DNA from: JAEUIZ01 sp046155605
GTDB taxonomy: Bacteria > Planctomycetota > Phycisphaerae > Phycisphaerales > UBA1924
Direction: 5' to 3'
NCBI GenBank assembly: GCA_046155605.1
Contig: JBJXFQ010000011.1
Coordinates: 1-64,000 of the forward strand
Length of the DNA: 64,000 nt
Part shown: piece after piece, positions 42,451-50,836 of the stretch
Layout of the letters: each line of letters starts with the position of its first letter
Numbering within the stretch: the first letter of the stretch is position 1
Translations under genes and position numbers: made by a program
Notes under the pieces: model-generated
The model's database searches: none
What the model was told of the DNA's origin: nothing
What the model saw: only the letters and a program-made list of their open reading frames with translations

Positions 42451-42948
42451 TCACGGCTGCCCCGCCGAATCCGGGTCCGGAATCGGCCGAAACTCCTCCC
42501 CGCACTCAGGACACACCGCATCAATCGGCGTCGCGCGACGGTCATACCCGCAGTTCCAGCACTCTCCCTCCTCCGGCGAACGCCACCACCTCGCTGCGAC
42601 CACGCACCCGATCTGAACCGCGAAGCCGATCGCCACGAGCATCAAGCCGCTCATGCCTAGCGGCTGCCACTCGCCATAGAGCGCCCGCATCGTCGATACA
42701 TAGCACCATGGCATCCCACCGCCGAGCGTCAGCATCGCGTGCATCATCGTTCGCTCGCGCGTCCATGGCCCTAAGCCCGTCACCGCGGCCGCAAAGCCCA
42801 ACGCCGGCGAAACCACAAATGCCCACGGCCACAGCTTGTCCATCGAGACCATGAACGACAGAACCAGTACCGCAACGCCGAATGCGAAGTGCAGCGTCGC
42901 CAGTAGATAAAACAAACGCAGCCGACGGCGGTTCACGGCCTCGTTCAC
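42451..42948 (-). CDS. Small membrane protein with C-terminal zinc ribbon
   Basis: About 165 residues: four hydrophobic helices (FYLLATLHFAFGVAVLVLSF and following) and a C-terminal zinc ribbon CWNCGYD...CPECGEEF. Function unknown. The open frame reaches 43062, but that part overlaps the upstream gene and reads as low-quality sequence. The GTG at 42948 overlaps the upstream stop (GTGA); a second GTG at 42936 fits the AGGAG at 42948-42952 better. Related zinc-ribbon membrane proteins are at 42945, 44573 and 45985, suggesting a local family. Confidence 0.65.
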   Translation of the reverse strand: MNEAVNRRRLRLFYLLATLHFAFGVAVLVLSFMVSMDKLWPWAFVVSPALGFAAAVTGLGPWTRERTMMHAMLTLGGGMPWCYVSTMRALYGEWQPLGMSGLMLVAIGFAVQIGCVVAARWWRSPEEGECWNCGYDRRATPIDAVCPECGEEFRPIPDPDSAGQP

Positions 42949-43451
42949 TCCTGTGGCGGCACGTTCGGCATGCTCGCCTCCATCGATCGCTGCTCCTCGC
43001 CGCATTCCGGGCATCGGCTCCCAGCGAGCAGGCTTTCCAACTCGTAGCCGCACTTCAAACATGGCATTCGTGCCAAGGTGCTCTCTTGCCGGATTCGCTT
43101 CGCGACCATCACGCCGCCGAGCGCGAATCCATAGCCGCCGAACGCAAAGGGCAGCACTGTCAACACCGGCCCCTCAAAGACCGCATCAAGGTGGAGCAGC
43201 GCCATCAGGTACCACGGCAATGCCGACGCCGTGCCGAGCACGAGAACCACAACCCAACTCCGCGATCGACCAATCGCCTTTGCGATCACCGCGAATGTAA
43301 ACACCAAGACGGCTTGCACAGCCGATGGCCACACGCGAGTCCACATCGGTGGTTCGGGCGGTTGATAGGAGGTCAGCATCGCGGCCATACAGCCGAACGC
43401 CCAGAACCCGACGATGCCCGCGAACAGCCATAGCGCCAGGTTGCGTCTCAC
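42945..43451 (-). CDS. Small membrane protein with C-terminal zinc ribbon
   Basis: A 168-residue protein with about four membrane helices (LALWLFAGIVGFWAFGCMAAML and others) and a C-terminal zinc ribbon CLKCGYELESLLAGSRCPECG. No function is known for this kind of protein; the CxxCGY...CPECG ribbon at the end of a short membrane protein recurs in planctomycetes. GTG start overlaps the stop of the upstream gene by four bases (GTGA), and its own stop overlaps the start of the next zinc-ribbon gene. The three genes 44383 to 42451 therefore form one coupled unit. Confidence 0.7.
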   Translation of the reverse strand: MRRNLALWLFAGIVGFWAFGCMAAMLTSYQPPEPPMWTRVWPSAVQAVLVFTFAVIAKAIGRSRSWVVVLVLGTASALPWYLMALLHLDAVFEGPVLTVLPFAFGGYGFALGGVMVAKRIRQESTLARMPCLKCGYELESLLAGSRCPECGEEQRSMEASMPNVPPQE

Positions 43452-44383
43452 ATCAACCCCAGCGCCTTCATCTCGCCCACCGGCTCATCGAACGAGCACG
43501 ACCCGTAACTCAAACTCAGCACCTCGCGCGCCTTGGCGATCTGGGCCGTCTCCGCGAACAGCCCCTTCCACCGCACGCCCTCATCGGTGAACTTAAACGT
43601 GCTCGCGTCGCGCTCCTCCAGCACCTCCGCCGCCCGCCGCGCGTCAATTCGCTGCGCCTGCACAAACGCCGACGCCACGAAGAGGTTCAGAAATCCGTGC
43701 ATCGTCCCCCGCGGGCACCCCGGCTCATACGTCAGCGGATACTCCGCGCGGATCGGGTGGTGCAGCCCCGCCGTCGCCTTGAACGGCACCTCCGCCCCCG
43801 CGCACGCGACGATGAACGCCGCCACTTGCTCGGGCGCGGGGAACGCCTCTGCCGTCACGCCGCCGGTCCTGATCTTCGCTCCCGCCGCGTGCCCCGCGAG
43901 CGCTGCGACCATTCCCCGGCAATCGCCGCTCACCCCGAACTCAAAGAACGGAAAGACCTCGTCGGGGATCAGCTCGATCGCGTCATCAATCTGCGCCGGC
44001 CCGGTCACCTTCATCTCGATCGCGTCCACCGCCGCCAGCCCGTGGTCCTCGCGCTCATGGTGAGAGTTAAACCCCGCGATCGCCTCCAAATCCTTCTCGA
44101 GCGCTCCATCAATGATCGCCGACACCCGCCACGGCTCCGTCACCTCCGCCTGCTCACGATACCCGCTCGTGGCAAACGTGCCGGGCATCATCGCCGCCGC
44201 CGCCTTCGAGAGCTCCGCGAGCCGAGACGCCGGACAGATGAATCGCGCGAGCACCCACGAATCCTCGCCGCGCTGCGAGCGCGCGAAGGCCTCCGCCGCC
44301 GGACCCATCGCCAGTTTCGCGGGCGGAAACAGGCCCGCGTAGTCGATGAGCGAAGCCATGAGCGTGCGGATGGCCTGAGTCAT
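43448..44383 (-). CDS. Conserved hypothetical protein, cytoplasmic, unknown function
   Basis: A 311-residue soluble protein with no signal peptide or membrane helix. It begins MASLIDYAGLFPPAKLAM after a short lead and has motifs such as YAGLFPPA, FNSHHERE, FKATAGLHHPIR and GTMHGFLNLFVAS. The pattern of alternating strands and helices suggests a TIM-barrel-like enzyme; FKATAGLHHP with Lys and paired His looks like an active-site segment. I do not recognise the family and assign no reaction. First gene of the unit that continues into the two zinc-ribbon membrane proteins through four-base overlaps. Confidence 0.65.
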   Translation of the reverse strand: MTQAIRTLMASLIDYAGLFPPAKLAMGPAAEAFARSQRGEDSWVLARFICPASRLAELSKAAAAMMPGTFATSGYREQAEVTEPWRVSAIIDGALEKDLEAIAGFNSHHEREDHGLAAVDAIEMKVTGPAQIDDAIELIPDEVFPFFEFGVSGDCRGMVAALAGHAAGAKIRTGGVTAEAFPAPEQVAAFIVACAGAEVPFKATAGLHHPIRAEYPLTYEPGCPRGTMHGFLNLFVASAFVQAQRIDARRAAEVLEERDASTFKFTDEGVRWKGLFAETAQIAKAREVLSLSYGSCSFDEPVGEMKALGLM

Positions 44384-44420
44384 GCCGCAAGCGTATCAGC
44401 GGCCCAGGCTGCCGAGGTGG

Positions 44421-44440
44421 CACCGGTCTCCAGACCGGTG
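44421..44440. repeat. Perfect inverted repeat CACCGGTCT-CC-AGACCGGTG
   Basis: Nine-bp perfect arms with a two-base loop, 40 bp upstream of the minus-strand gene starting at 44383 and beside a CT-rich tract. It begins GGTGGCACC and ends GGTGAC, in the style of the hairpins at 42267 and 44910, so it may belong to the same dispersed palindrome family. Confidence 0.6.
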
Positions 44441-44504
44441 ACTTCCAACCCTACCCCGGCTTTACTTTCCTTCTCCTTGCCTTTGTTGCTTCGCTCTGCC
44501 GCTT

Positions 44505-44562
44505 GCCTTCTTCTTCGCTTCCTCTTCCACCCCGTCCCTCCGTCCCCTAGTCCCTTCTTCCT
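44505..44562 (+). repeat. Degenerate pyrimidine-rich repeat, intergenic copy
   Basis: CTTCTTCGCTTCCTCTTCC then CCGTCCCTCCGTCCCCTAGTCCC. It aligns with the mfd insert (CCGTCCCTCCGTCCC versus TCGTCCCTCCGTCCC), but lies between genes, just upstream of the small zinc-ribbon protein. Read in the same frame it would give RPSVP followed by a stop. Confidence 0.6.
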
Positions 44563-44572
44563 ACACTCCCGA

Positions 44573-44881
44573 ATGCCCGACGGCCCGGACGATCGCCGCC
44601 CCATGCTCCGGCCCAAGCCCCTCTCCGGGCCCGTGGAGGACCACATGTCCCGCGACGATGACCACGATCCCGACGGCCCCTCTGAGGCCGACCTCAAACG
44701 CTTCGGCGATGTCACCGTCAAGTGCAAAGAGTGCGGCACCGAACTTTTCGACGACGTCTCCCAGTGCTGGAAATGCGGCCGTCCCGTCGGACTCGCCGAA
44801 GACTCCCGCGGCCTTCCCACCTGGGCCGTCGTCGCCGCCTTCATCCTCATCGCCGCCCTCGTCCTCGTCTTCGTCTTCTAA
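44573..44881 (+). CDS. Small zinc-ribbon protein with C-terminal membrane anchor
   Basis: A 102-residue protein: a polar, acidic N-terminus (SRDDDHDPDGPSEADL), a zinc ribbon (CKECGTELFDDVSQCWKCG), and a terminal membrane helix (WAVVAAFILIAALVLVFVF) ending the protein. It is a tail-anchored zinc-ribbon protein of unknown role. ATG at 44573; the open frame continues far upstream but overlaps the minus-strand gene and the repeat tract. No clear ribosome site. It is the reverse order (ribbon then membrane) of the other zinc-ribbon proteins nearby. Confidence 0.65.
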   Translation: MPDGPDDRRPMLRPKPLSGPVEDHMSRDDDHDPDGPSEADLKRFGDVTVKCKECGTELFDDVSQCWKCGRPVGLAEDSRGLPTWAVVAAFILIAALVLVFVF

Positions 44882-44943
44882 AGAGCCGCGAGCGTCAGCG
44901 AGCGGGCCAGGTGCCATCACCCAACCGACTCGGCTGACCATGT
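44882..44943. repeat. Dispersed-repeat-like segment with hairpin related to 42262-42290
   Basis: Starts GAGCCGCGAGCGTCAGCGAG, a sequence style I associate with repeats in planctomycete genomes, then GGTGCCATCA...CAACCG...TCGG.TGAC. The 29 bp from 44910 match 42262-42290 at 24 positions by my count. It lies just after the stop of the tail-anchored zinc-ribbon gene. Confidence 0.5.
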
Positions 44944-45055
44944 TCTTCGTGCTTCTTCCGTGCGGCTGCATCGCCGCTCGCACCACTCAACCGCCCCCTA
45001 TTCCCGATGCACTCTCGCGCCCGCCCTACCCTTCTTGCAATCCCGGGAGCCGGTC

Positions 45056-45814
45056 ATGCTGCTCGCCCTCCTCCTCATCGTCCTTTCCCAGCCTCTGAGC
45101 GGTCCCGCCGTCCGCCCCGCCCCCGCTCGCCCCTCCATCGTCGAGATCGACTTCACCGGCAAACTCCGCCGACCCGAGACCACCCCCGAGCGGGCCGCTC
45201 TCGCCCTCCTCTCACTCGACGATCCGACGCGCGCTGCCATCAACTCGCTCCTTTCCGAACGCGAGGCACGCCTCGACGCCTTTGTCACCGATCACCTCCT
45301 TCTCCTTGGCCGCTTCGACACCGCCATCAAGGGCGGCTCGCAGCGCGAGGCCGTTCTCCTCGGCCTGGCGCTCATCCAAGGCCTCCAGCCCGTCTTGCAA
45401 CTCGGCCCGCCGCGCGACGCCATCACCGCAGCCCTTCCCGCGCCCGCACGCGCGAACTTCCTCGCCTTGCTGCGCAACTACGACTCCGCCCTCGTTCGCG
45501 AGGCCCGCGCCGCACGCAACGACGCACCCCGCGCCCTCGTCCTCTTCGGCGAACGCCTCCGCGCCTTGGGCGAAGAGATCGGCCGATCGTTCCAACGCCA
45601 ACTCGCCGCCGGCACGCTCTTCGCCGACGCCCTCCTCGCCGGCGTCAACCTCTCCCCCGACCAGGCCCGCACCTTCCGCGACATGAAACTCGACCTCCTC
45701 GAACGTCTCAACGGCCATGCGACCGAAGAAGACCAGCGCGACCTCGTCGTCGGCATCCTCGCCCGCCTCTCCGAGTCCCAGCGCGCCATCGTCATCCCGC
45801 GAATCCCGCGATAG
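45056..45814 (+). CDS. Exported helical protein, unknown function
   Basis: A 252-residue protein with a signal-like start (MLLALLLIVLSQPLSG) and an all-helical, Ala/Leu/Arg-rich body (PERAALALLSLDDPTRAAIN, EARLDAFVTDHLLLLGRFD, LRALGEEIGRSFQRQLAAGTLF). The DARTFRDMKLDLLERL and TEEDQRDLVVGILARLSESQ segments resemble Spy/CpxP-like or zinc-resistance-associated helical proteins, but the match is weak and I assign no function. ATG at 45056 follows CGGGAG. It stands alone on this strand. Confidence 0.6.
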   Translation: MLLALLLIVLSQPLSGPAVRPAPARPSIVEIDFTGKLRRPETTPERAALALLSLDDPTRAAINSLLSEREARLDAFVTDHLLLLGRFDTAIKGGSQREAVLLGLALIQGLQPVLQLGPPRDAITAALPAPARANFLALLRNYDSALVREARAARNDAPRALVLFGERLRALGEEIGRSFQRQLAAGTLFADALLAGVNLSPDQARTFRDMKLDLLERLNGHATEEDQRDLVVGILARLSESQRAIVIPRIPR

Positions 45815-45984
45815 CCGCCACCCCGTTGCATCTTCAGTTGCTCGTTTCGTGTGCCCTTGTTTCTCTTCGCGCCGTCTGTGACGCTCCGGCGAATCTGCTT
45901 CAAGAGAGCGCCGCTTCGCATCACGCGCTCAACAGCCCCACACACAGGGGTTCAGCCGGATCCAACAACCCTCGCCGCCGGCTC

Positions 45985-46596
45985 TCAGCCGACCGACGCC
46001 CCGCACTCGGGGCACTTGGCAAACCCCGCGAGTTGATAGCCGCACTTTGTGCATTCGCCCGCCCGCCGCCGCATTGATTCGCGTGCGACGAGAACCAGGA
46101 ACGACGGCAGCACGATCAGCGCCGCCGCGCTCACGCCAACGAGGAGCGGATTGAGTATGACTCCTCCCCATCGCAGCTTGATTGCCTGACTGGGCTCAGG
46201 CCCCTTGAGCGCTGGATCCTCCCAGTCCCACCAGAACTCGCTCTGCTCGATCACGGGAAGCGGCCAGCCCGCAACCTGCGATTGCAGCGCGAAGCCATTT
46301 CTTTGGGGTTCAGCGTTTGGAACAGAAGAGTGAACTTGGTAGTACCGGTATCCGAACGACCGTTCATCGCACCACTGCGTCGGCGGCGGCCACGCGTCGC
46401 GATGAGGAGTCCGAACCGGCCACCCGCGCGCCGCGGCTGCCGGCCCAAACACGTTCGTGCCGATATTCCGACGCGCACGCGGCGACCGCATCACCGTCAC
46501 CGCAAACGCCACATTCACCACCGCCGCAAGCAACACGAGCAGCAGCGTGAGGATCACGGCCTGCTTCACACGCGATCTCGTGATTCCCATTGCCAT
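45985..46596 (-). CDS. Membrane protein with C-terminal zinc ribbon
   Basis: A 203-residue protein: N-terminal helix (AVILTLLLVLLAAVVNVAFAVTV), an extracytoplasmic Trp-rich region of about 100 residues (WPPPTQWCDERSFGYRYYQ, EFWWDWED), a second helix (LLVGVSAAALIVLPSFLVLVA) and a cytoplasmic zinc ribbon CTKCGYQLAGFAKCPECG at the end. Function unknown; fourth zinc-ribbon membrane protein in 4 kb. ATG at 46596 or 46590. A TATGAT box sits at 46603-46608, so the mRNA may be nearly leaderless, and a ten-base poly-G lies just upstream. Confidence 0.7.
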   Translation of the reverse strand: MAMGITRSRVKQAVILTLLLVLLAAVVNVAFAVTVMRSPRARRNIGTNVFGPAAAARGWPVRTPHRDAWPPPTQWCDERSFGYRYYQVHSSVPNAEPQRNGFALQSQVAGWPLPVIEQSEFWWDWEDPALKGPEPSQAIKLRWGGVILNPLLVGVSAAALIVLPSFLVLVARESMRRRAGECTKCGYQLAGFAKCPECGASVG

Positions 46597-46624
46597 CGCA
46601 ACATCATATCAAACTTGACGCGCG

Positions 46625-46634
46625 CCCCCCCCCC
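46625..46634. repeat. 10-base poly-C/poly-G homopolymer upstream of a zinc-ribbon membrane protein gene
   Basis: Ten consecutive C on the plus strand, about 30 bp before the minus-strand start at 46596 and 17 bp upstream of its TATGAT box, that is, where the -35 element would lie. It could alter expression by slippage, but no clear -35 is present. Confidence 0.7.
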
Positions 46635-46862
46635 AGCAACCGCCCTTTGCGGCGTCATCTTCCGCCGAGAATCTCCCCCGCCGCCTCTCGAATCGCCTTC
46701 CACGCCGCGCCAACATGCCGCTCTGCGAACACGTCTCACCGCCAGCGCCGAACTCGCCCGCTGGGCTACACCACGATCGGCTGGGCGCGATCTGCATGTT
46801 GTGATATCCTTCCACGATGGACCACTTCTGCCTCAAAGGCTCTGATGTGAAGGGTCTCACCC

Positions 46863-49172
46863 ATGCAACTGCGATCGTTCGTCCCGTCGCCACTGGTGTT
46901 CGTCCTCTCCCTCTTGGCGCTCGGTGTCGGCGCGCGCGCTCAATGCGATGAACAGTGGTTCGGCAGCGGCTCGCTCTCGGGCACGAACGGCATCGTCAGG
47001 GACGTTGTGAACTGGGATCCCGACGGCAACGGTCCGACGCCCGAGTGGCTCGTCGTCGGCGGGGGCTTCACCGTCGCCGGTGACACCTACACCGGCGGCC
47101 TCGCCGCGTGGGACGGCACACGCTGGCGTCGCGTCGGCGGCGTGACAGCCGCGGACATCCGGGAGGTCTTTGTCTTCGGGAGCGATCTCGTGGTTGTCGG
47201 CTCGCTCGCCGCCTCGTCCGGCGCAACTTACGGCGGGACGTTGCGGTGGGACGGCCAGGCCTGGCGCGAGATGAACGCCGGCTCGTCTCAGGCCGTCTCC
47301 GCGCTCACCGTCCACAACGGTCGCCTCACCGGCTTCGGACGCTTCGCGGACACCGGCGGATCGACGTTCCTGTCCCCCGCCCAGTGGGACGGCAACGCAT
47401 GGGTTCCCCTCGGCGGGCCACTCGGCAGCCCAACCATTGGCACGGTGCTCGCGCTCACCGAGTTTGGCGGCAACCTCGTCGCCGCGGGGATCTTCTCTTC
47501 CATCGGTGGCGTCAACGCGATCAACATCGCCCAGTGGGACGGCACCGTCTGGCGGCCCATGGGCAGGGGGCTGAGCGGTTCCTTTGACGATATTCCACAC
47601 GTCCGCTCCCTCATGCCCTTCGAGGGCGGCCTCATCGCCGCCGGCGTTTTCATCCAGAGTGGATCCCAGACTCTCCAGAACATCGCGCGGTGGGACGGGT
47701 CCAACTGGAGCCCTCTCGCGGAAGGCTTCCTTCCCCCGGTGACCGCGCTCGGTGTCGTTGGTGGTCTGTTACACGCGACCGGCCGGGGGACCGTCAACCA
47801 CAAAGGAGTCTACCGCTTCTCGCGTTGGAACGGCCAGTCCTGGCAAGACCTGAGCACCATCGATTCGTTGTGCATGACCCCGTACGCCGGCTCCCTCGCG
47901 CTCGGTTGCTTCTTCACGCAGCCGACCAACGCCGGTCTCGCCCTTCGCGTCGCGCTCTGGGACGGCTCGTCATTCCACACGCTCGGGTCTCTCTCGACCG
48001 ACAACCTCATCTTCACCCTGCGCGAGTACCGCGGCGAGCTGGTCGCGGGCGGCGCGTTCGATCGAATCGGCGGGCAGCCGATCCGCAGGATCGCACGCAC
48101 CGACGGCCAGACCTGGCGCGAGCTCGACTCGGGGGTCAGCAGCAACGTCCGCGTCCTGCACGAGTTCCGAGGCGATCTCATCGTCGGCGGGGACTTCTAC
48201 TTCGCCGGCGGTCTGCCCGGCTCCAACTCCATCGCCGCCTGGGACGGCACGGCTTGGCGCACGCTCGGGGTCGGCTTCTCACGAGTCGGCGCTCCTGCCG
48301 TCGTGCAGGCCCTGGTCGAGTTCCAGAGCGAACTCATCGCCGCCGGAACCTTCAGTTCCTCGGGCGGGCAACCCCTGTTCAACATCGCTCGCTGGGACGG
48401 CACCTCGTGGCGTCCGCTCGGCTCCGGAATCACTGGACAGGGCGTCGCCGCGCTCGCCGTCTACAACGGGCTGCTCATCGCCGGCGGCACCTTCACCTCC
48501 GCCGGCGGGGTGCCCGCCGACGACCTCGCCTGCTGGGACGGCGTGCAGTGGCGGGCCGTGACGCCCTCGGCCCTCTCCGGCGTCAATGCCCTCGCCGTCT
48601 TTGACGGCGACCTCATCGTCGCGGGCAACCTGCCTGTGCTGCCTCCGCCCGACGCCACCACGGGCCTGGCACGCTGGAACGGCGTCGCGTGGAGCGCCCT
48701 CGGCGCTCCTTCCAGCACCACCATCCTCACCCTCGCTTCAACACCAGGGCGGCTCTACGTCGGGGGCTCCTCGTTCACCATCGGGGGCACCACCTTCGGC
48801 CAGATCGCCCAATGGGACGGCTCACACTGGGACTCCCTGGACTCGGGCGTCGCCGGTGACGGCGGATTCGGAAACACCTACGCCGTGGTTTGGTCCATCA
48901 CCACCCACGGCGGCCGCCTCTACGTCGGTGGACGGTTCACGACCGCCGGCCAGGCCGTGAGTGTCAACATCGCCTGGCGCGAGTGCCCGTGCTACGCCAA
49001 CTGCAACAACTCGGTCTCTCCGACCCTCGGCATCGACGATTACTGGTGCTTCCTTCAGGCCTTCGCCGGCGGGCACGCCTACGCCAACTGCGACGGCTCA
49101 TCCGTGCCGCCCTGGATCAACGTCGCCGACTTCGTCTGCTTCACCAATCGATTCGCGCAGGGCTGCCCATAG
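46863..49172 (+). CDS. Exported propeller-like protein with about 13 WDG repeats and dockerin-like tail
   Basis: A 769-residue exported protein. Signal peptide PLVFVLSLLALGVGARAQ. The body is built from about 13 imperfect repeats of roughly 50 residues, each with a core such as IAxWDGxxWxPLGxG followed by V.AL..F.G.LIAGGxFxxAGG, the pattern of kelch-like or similar beta-propeller blades. The C-terminus has two dockerin-like modules (CYANCNNS...DDYWCFLQAF; YANCDGSSVPPWINVADFVCF). Probably a surface or secreted carbohydrate- or protein-binding protein; no catalytic residues are apparent. ATG at 46863 follows GAAGGG. Transcribed alone, divergent from the zinc-ribbon gene. Confidence 0.8.
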   Translation: MQLRSFVPSPLVFVLSLLALGVGARAQCDEQWFGSGSLSGTNGIVRDVVNWDPDGNGPTPEWLVVGGGFTVAGDTYTGGLAAWDGTRWRRVGGVTAADIREVFVFGSDLVVVGSLAASSGATYGGTLRWDGQAWREMNAGSSQAVSALTVHNGRLTGFGRFADTGGSTFLSPAQWDGNAWVPLGGPLGSPTIGTVLALTEFGGNLVAAGIFSSIGGVNAINIAQWDGTVWRPMGRGLSGSFDDIPHVRSLMPFEGGLIAAGVFIQSGSQTLQNIARWDGSNWSPLAEGFLPPVTALGVVGGLLHATGRGTVNHKGVYRFSRWNGQSWQDLSTIDSLCMTPYAGSLALGCFFTQPTNAGLALRVALWDGSSFHTLGSLSTDNLIFTLREYRGELVAGGAFDRIGGQPIRRIARTDGQTWRELDSGVSSNVRVLHEFRGDLIVGGDFYFAGGLPGSNSIAAWDGTAWRTLGVGFSRVGAPAVVQALVEFQSELIAAGTFSSSGGQPLFNIARWDGTSWRPLGSGITGQGVAALAVYNGLLIAGGTFTSAGGVPADDLACWDGVQWRAVTPSALSGVNALAVFDGDLIVAGNLPVLPPPDATTGLARWNGVAWSALGAPSSTTILTLASTPGRLYVGGSSFTIGGTTFGQIAQWDGSHWDSLDSGVAGDGGFGNTYAVVWSITTHGGRLYVGGRFTTAGQAVSVNIAWRECPCYANCNNSVSPTLGIDDYWCFLQAFAGGHAYANCDGSSVPPWINVADFVCFTNRFAQGCP

Positions 49173-49198
49173 CCGCGGCGCGGCATCGTCCCGGTCGC

Positions 49199-50728
49199 TC
49201 AACGCTCCAGCGCGAACGCGGCCGCCTCACGGATCGCCTCCCACGCCGCCCGCACGTGCCGCTCCTCCGTCAGCGTCGCGCCGATCGCCATCCGCAGCAC
49301 CACGCGCGTGCCCCCGGCCCCGTCCGGCACCGCCGTGTGCGTCAGCAGCATCCGCCCCGAAGAGTTGAGCGCCTCCATCAGCCGCCGATTCGCCTCGTCG
49401 CTCCCGCGCAGCCGGAAGCACACGAGGTTCATCGTCCTCGCCGCCGCCACCTCGAACCGCGCGTCCGCCCGCACCCATTCCTCCAGCAGCGCCGCCAGCC
49501 GCAGGTGCTCGCGCACATAGGCCCGCAGTCCCTCCGCCCCGTAGCACCGCAGCACCAGCCACAACTTCAGCGCCCGGAACCGCCGCCCCAACGCCACCTG
49601 CCAGTCGCGATAGTCGATCACCGTCCCCGCGTCCGTCGCTGCGTTCCGAAGGTACTCGGGAGTGATCGAGAGCGCCCCGGTCAGAGCGGCTCGATCCGCT
49701 GTCCAGAAGCAGTCGCAATCGAAGTTCGTCAGCAGCCACTTGTGCGGGTTGAAGCAGATTGAGTCCGCCTCTTCGACGCCGCGCAGCATCCAGCGGTTCT
49801 CCTCGCACACGCACGCCGCGCCAGCGTGCGCCGCATCCACATGCAGCCAAGGGAGCGCGGCGCGCTCATCCGCCCCTCGGCTCGATCCTGCCGGCGCGCA
49901 CGCCGATCGAATCACCTCGGCGACCTTCCCCACCGGGTCGATCGCCGTCGTTCCCGTCGTGCCCACCGTCGCCGCCACAAAGCACGGCACGCGCCCCGCC
50001 GCCACGTCTTCCCGCAGCGCCACCTCCAGCGCGCCGACATCCATCGCCAGCGCCGCGTCCGTCCCGATCAGCCGCACCTGCCTCCGATCCTCCGGCCCCG
50101 CCGCCAGCCCCGCGATCATCGCCGCCTTCACAATCGACGAGTGCGCCTGCTCGCTCGCGTAGACGGTGAGGCGCGACAACTCGACGCCCCGCCCCCACCC
50201 CGACCGCCGCCGCGCCGCCGCCAGCGCCACGAGCGCGCTCTCGCTCGCCGTCCCTTGGATGCACCCCCCGCCCGACCCTGACGCCGACAGAAACCGCGCC
50301 GGCAGCCCGATCAACTCCCCCATCCAGTCCATCACCCGCGTCTCGACCTCCGTCGCCGCGGGGCTCGTGGACCACAGCATCCCATTCACGTTCAGCCCCG
50401 CCGAGAGCATCTCCCCCACGATCGCCGGGTACGACGCGTTCGACGGAAAATACCCGAAAAAGTTCGGCGACTGCCAGTGCGTCAGCCCCGGGACAATCAC
50501 GTCGTCCAGATCACGCATGAATGCTTCGAACGAGTCCGCGACGCCGCCTCCTTCGCGCTCGCCCCATCCTCGCTCCGGCACCGCCATCGGCAGTTTCGCC
50601 GCCACCTCCCCCGGCCGAGCCGGCGACCGCACCGGCAGCCCCTCCACACGCTCGTAGTAGTCCGCGATCCAATCGACCACGCGATGCGCCTGCGCGCGAA
50701 ACTCATCCGCCGTTGGGTGCCGTGTCAT
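49199..50728 (-). CDS. Pyridoxal-phosphate-dependent aromatic-L-amino-acid decarboxylase family protein
   Basis: A 509-residue group II decarboxylase related to DOPA/tyrosine/tryptophan decarboxylases. It has the N-terminal VVDWIADYYERVEGLPVRS, HWQSPNFFGYFPSNASYPAIVGEM, SPAATEVETRVMDWM, WLHVDAAHAGAA (PLP-stacking and Asp region) and NPHKWLLTNFDCDCFW with the PLP-binding lysine. C-terminal RMAIGATLTEERHV is also typical. The amino acid substrate cannot be told from this. It converges on the propeller-like gene (26 bp between stops) and is divergent from a small lipoprotein gene. No amine transporter is adjacent. Confidence 0.88.
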   Translation of the reverse strand: MTRHPTADEFRAQAHRVVDWIADYYERVEGLPVRSPARPGEVAAKLPMAVPERGWGEREGGGVADSFEAFMRDLDDVIVPGLTHWQSPNFFGYFPSNASYPAIVGEMLSAGLNVNGMLWSTSPAATEVETRVMDWMGELIGLPARFLSASGSGGGCIQGTASESALVALAAARRRSGWGRGVELSRLTVYASEQAHSSIVKAAMIAGLAAGPEDRRQVRLIGTDAALAMDVGALEVALREDVAAGRVPCFVAATVGTTGTTAIDPVGKVAEVIRSACAPAGSSRGADERAALPWLHVDAAHAGAACVCEENRWMLRGVEEADSICFNPHKWLLTNFDCDCFWTADRAALTGALSITPEYLRNAATDAGTVIDYRDWQVALGRRFRALKLWLVLRCYGAEGLRAYVREHLRLAALLEEWVRADARFEVAAARTMNLVCFRLRGSDEANRRLMEALNSSGRMLLTHTAVPDGAGGTRVVLRMAIGATLTEERHVRAAWEAIREAAAFALER

Positions 50729-50836
50729 GGCGCGAGAGTATCAAGTCGTACTCGCGCGATCTCCGCACATGAAACGCTGCGGGCTCTCTCTGTGTATAAC
50801 TCCTGCTCACTCACCCGAGGGGGAAGGAGATTGCTC

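Noticed and set aside
47690..48604. Arg-rich plus-strand frame within the propeller-like gene
   Set aside because: Alternate frame of the WDG repeat gene, with composition of a shadow.
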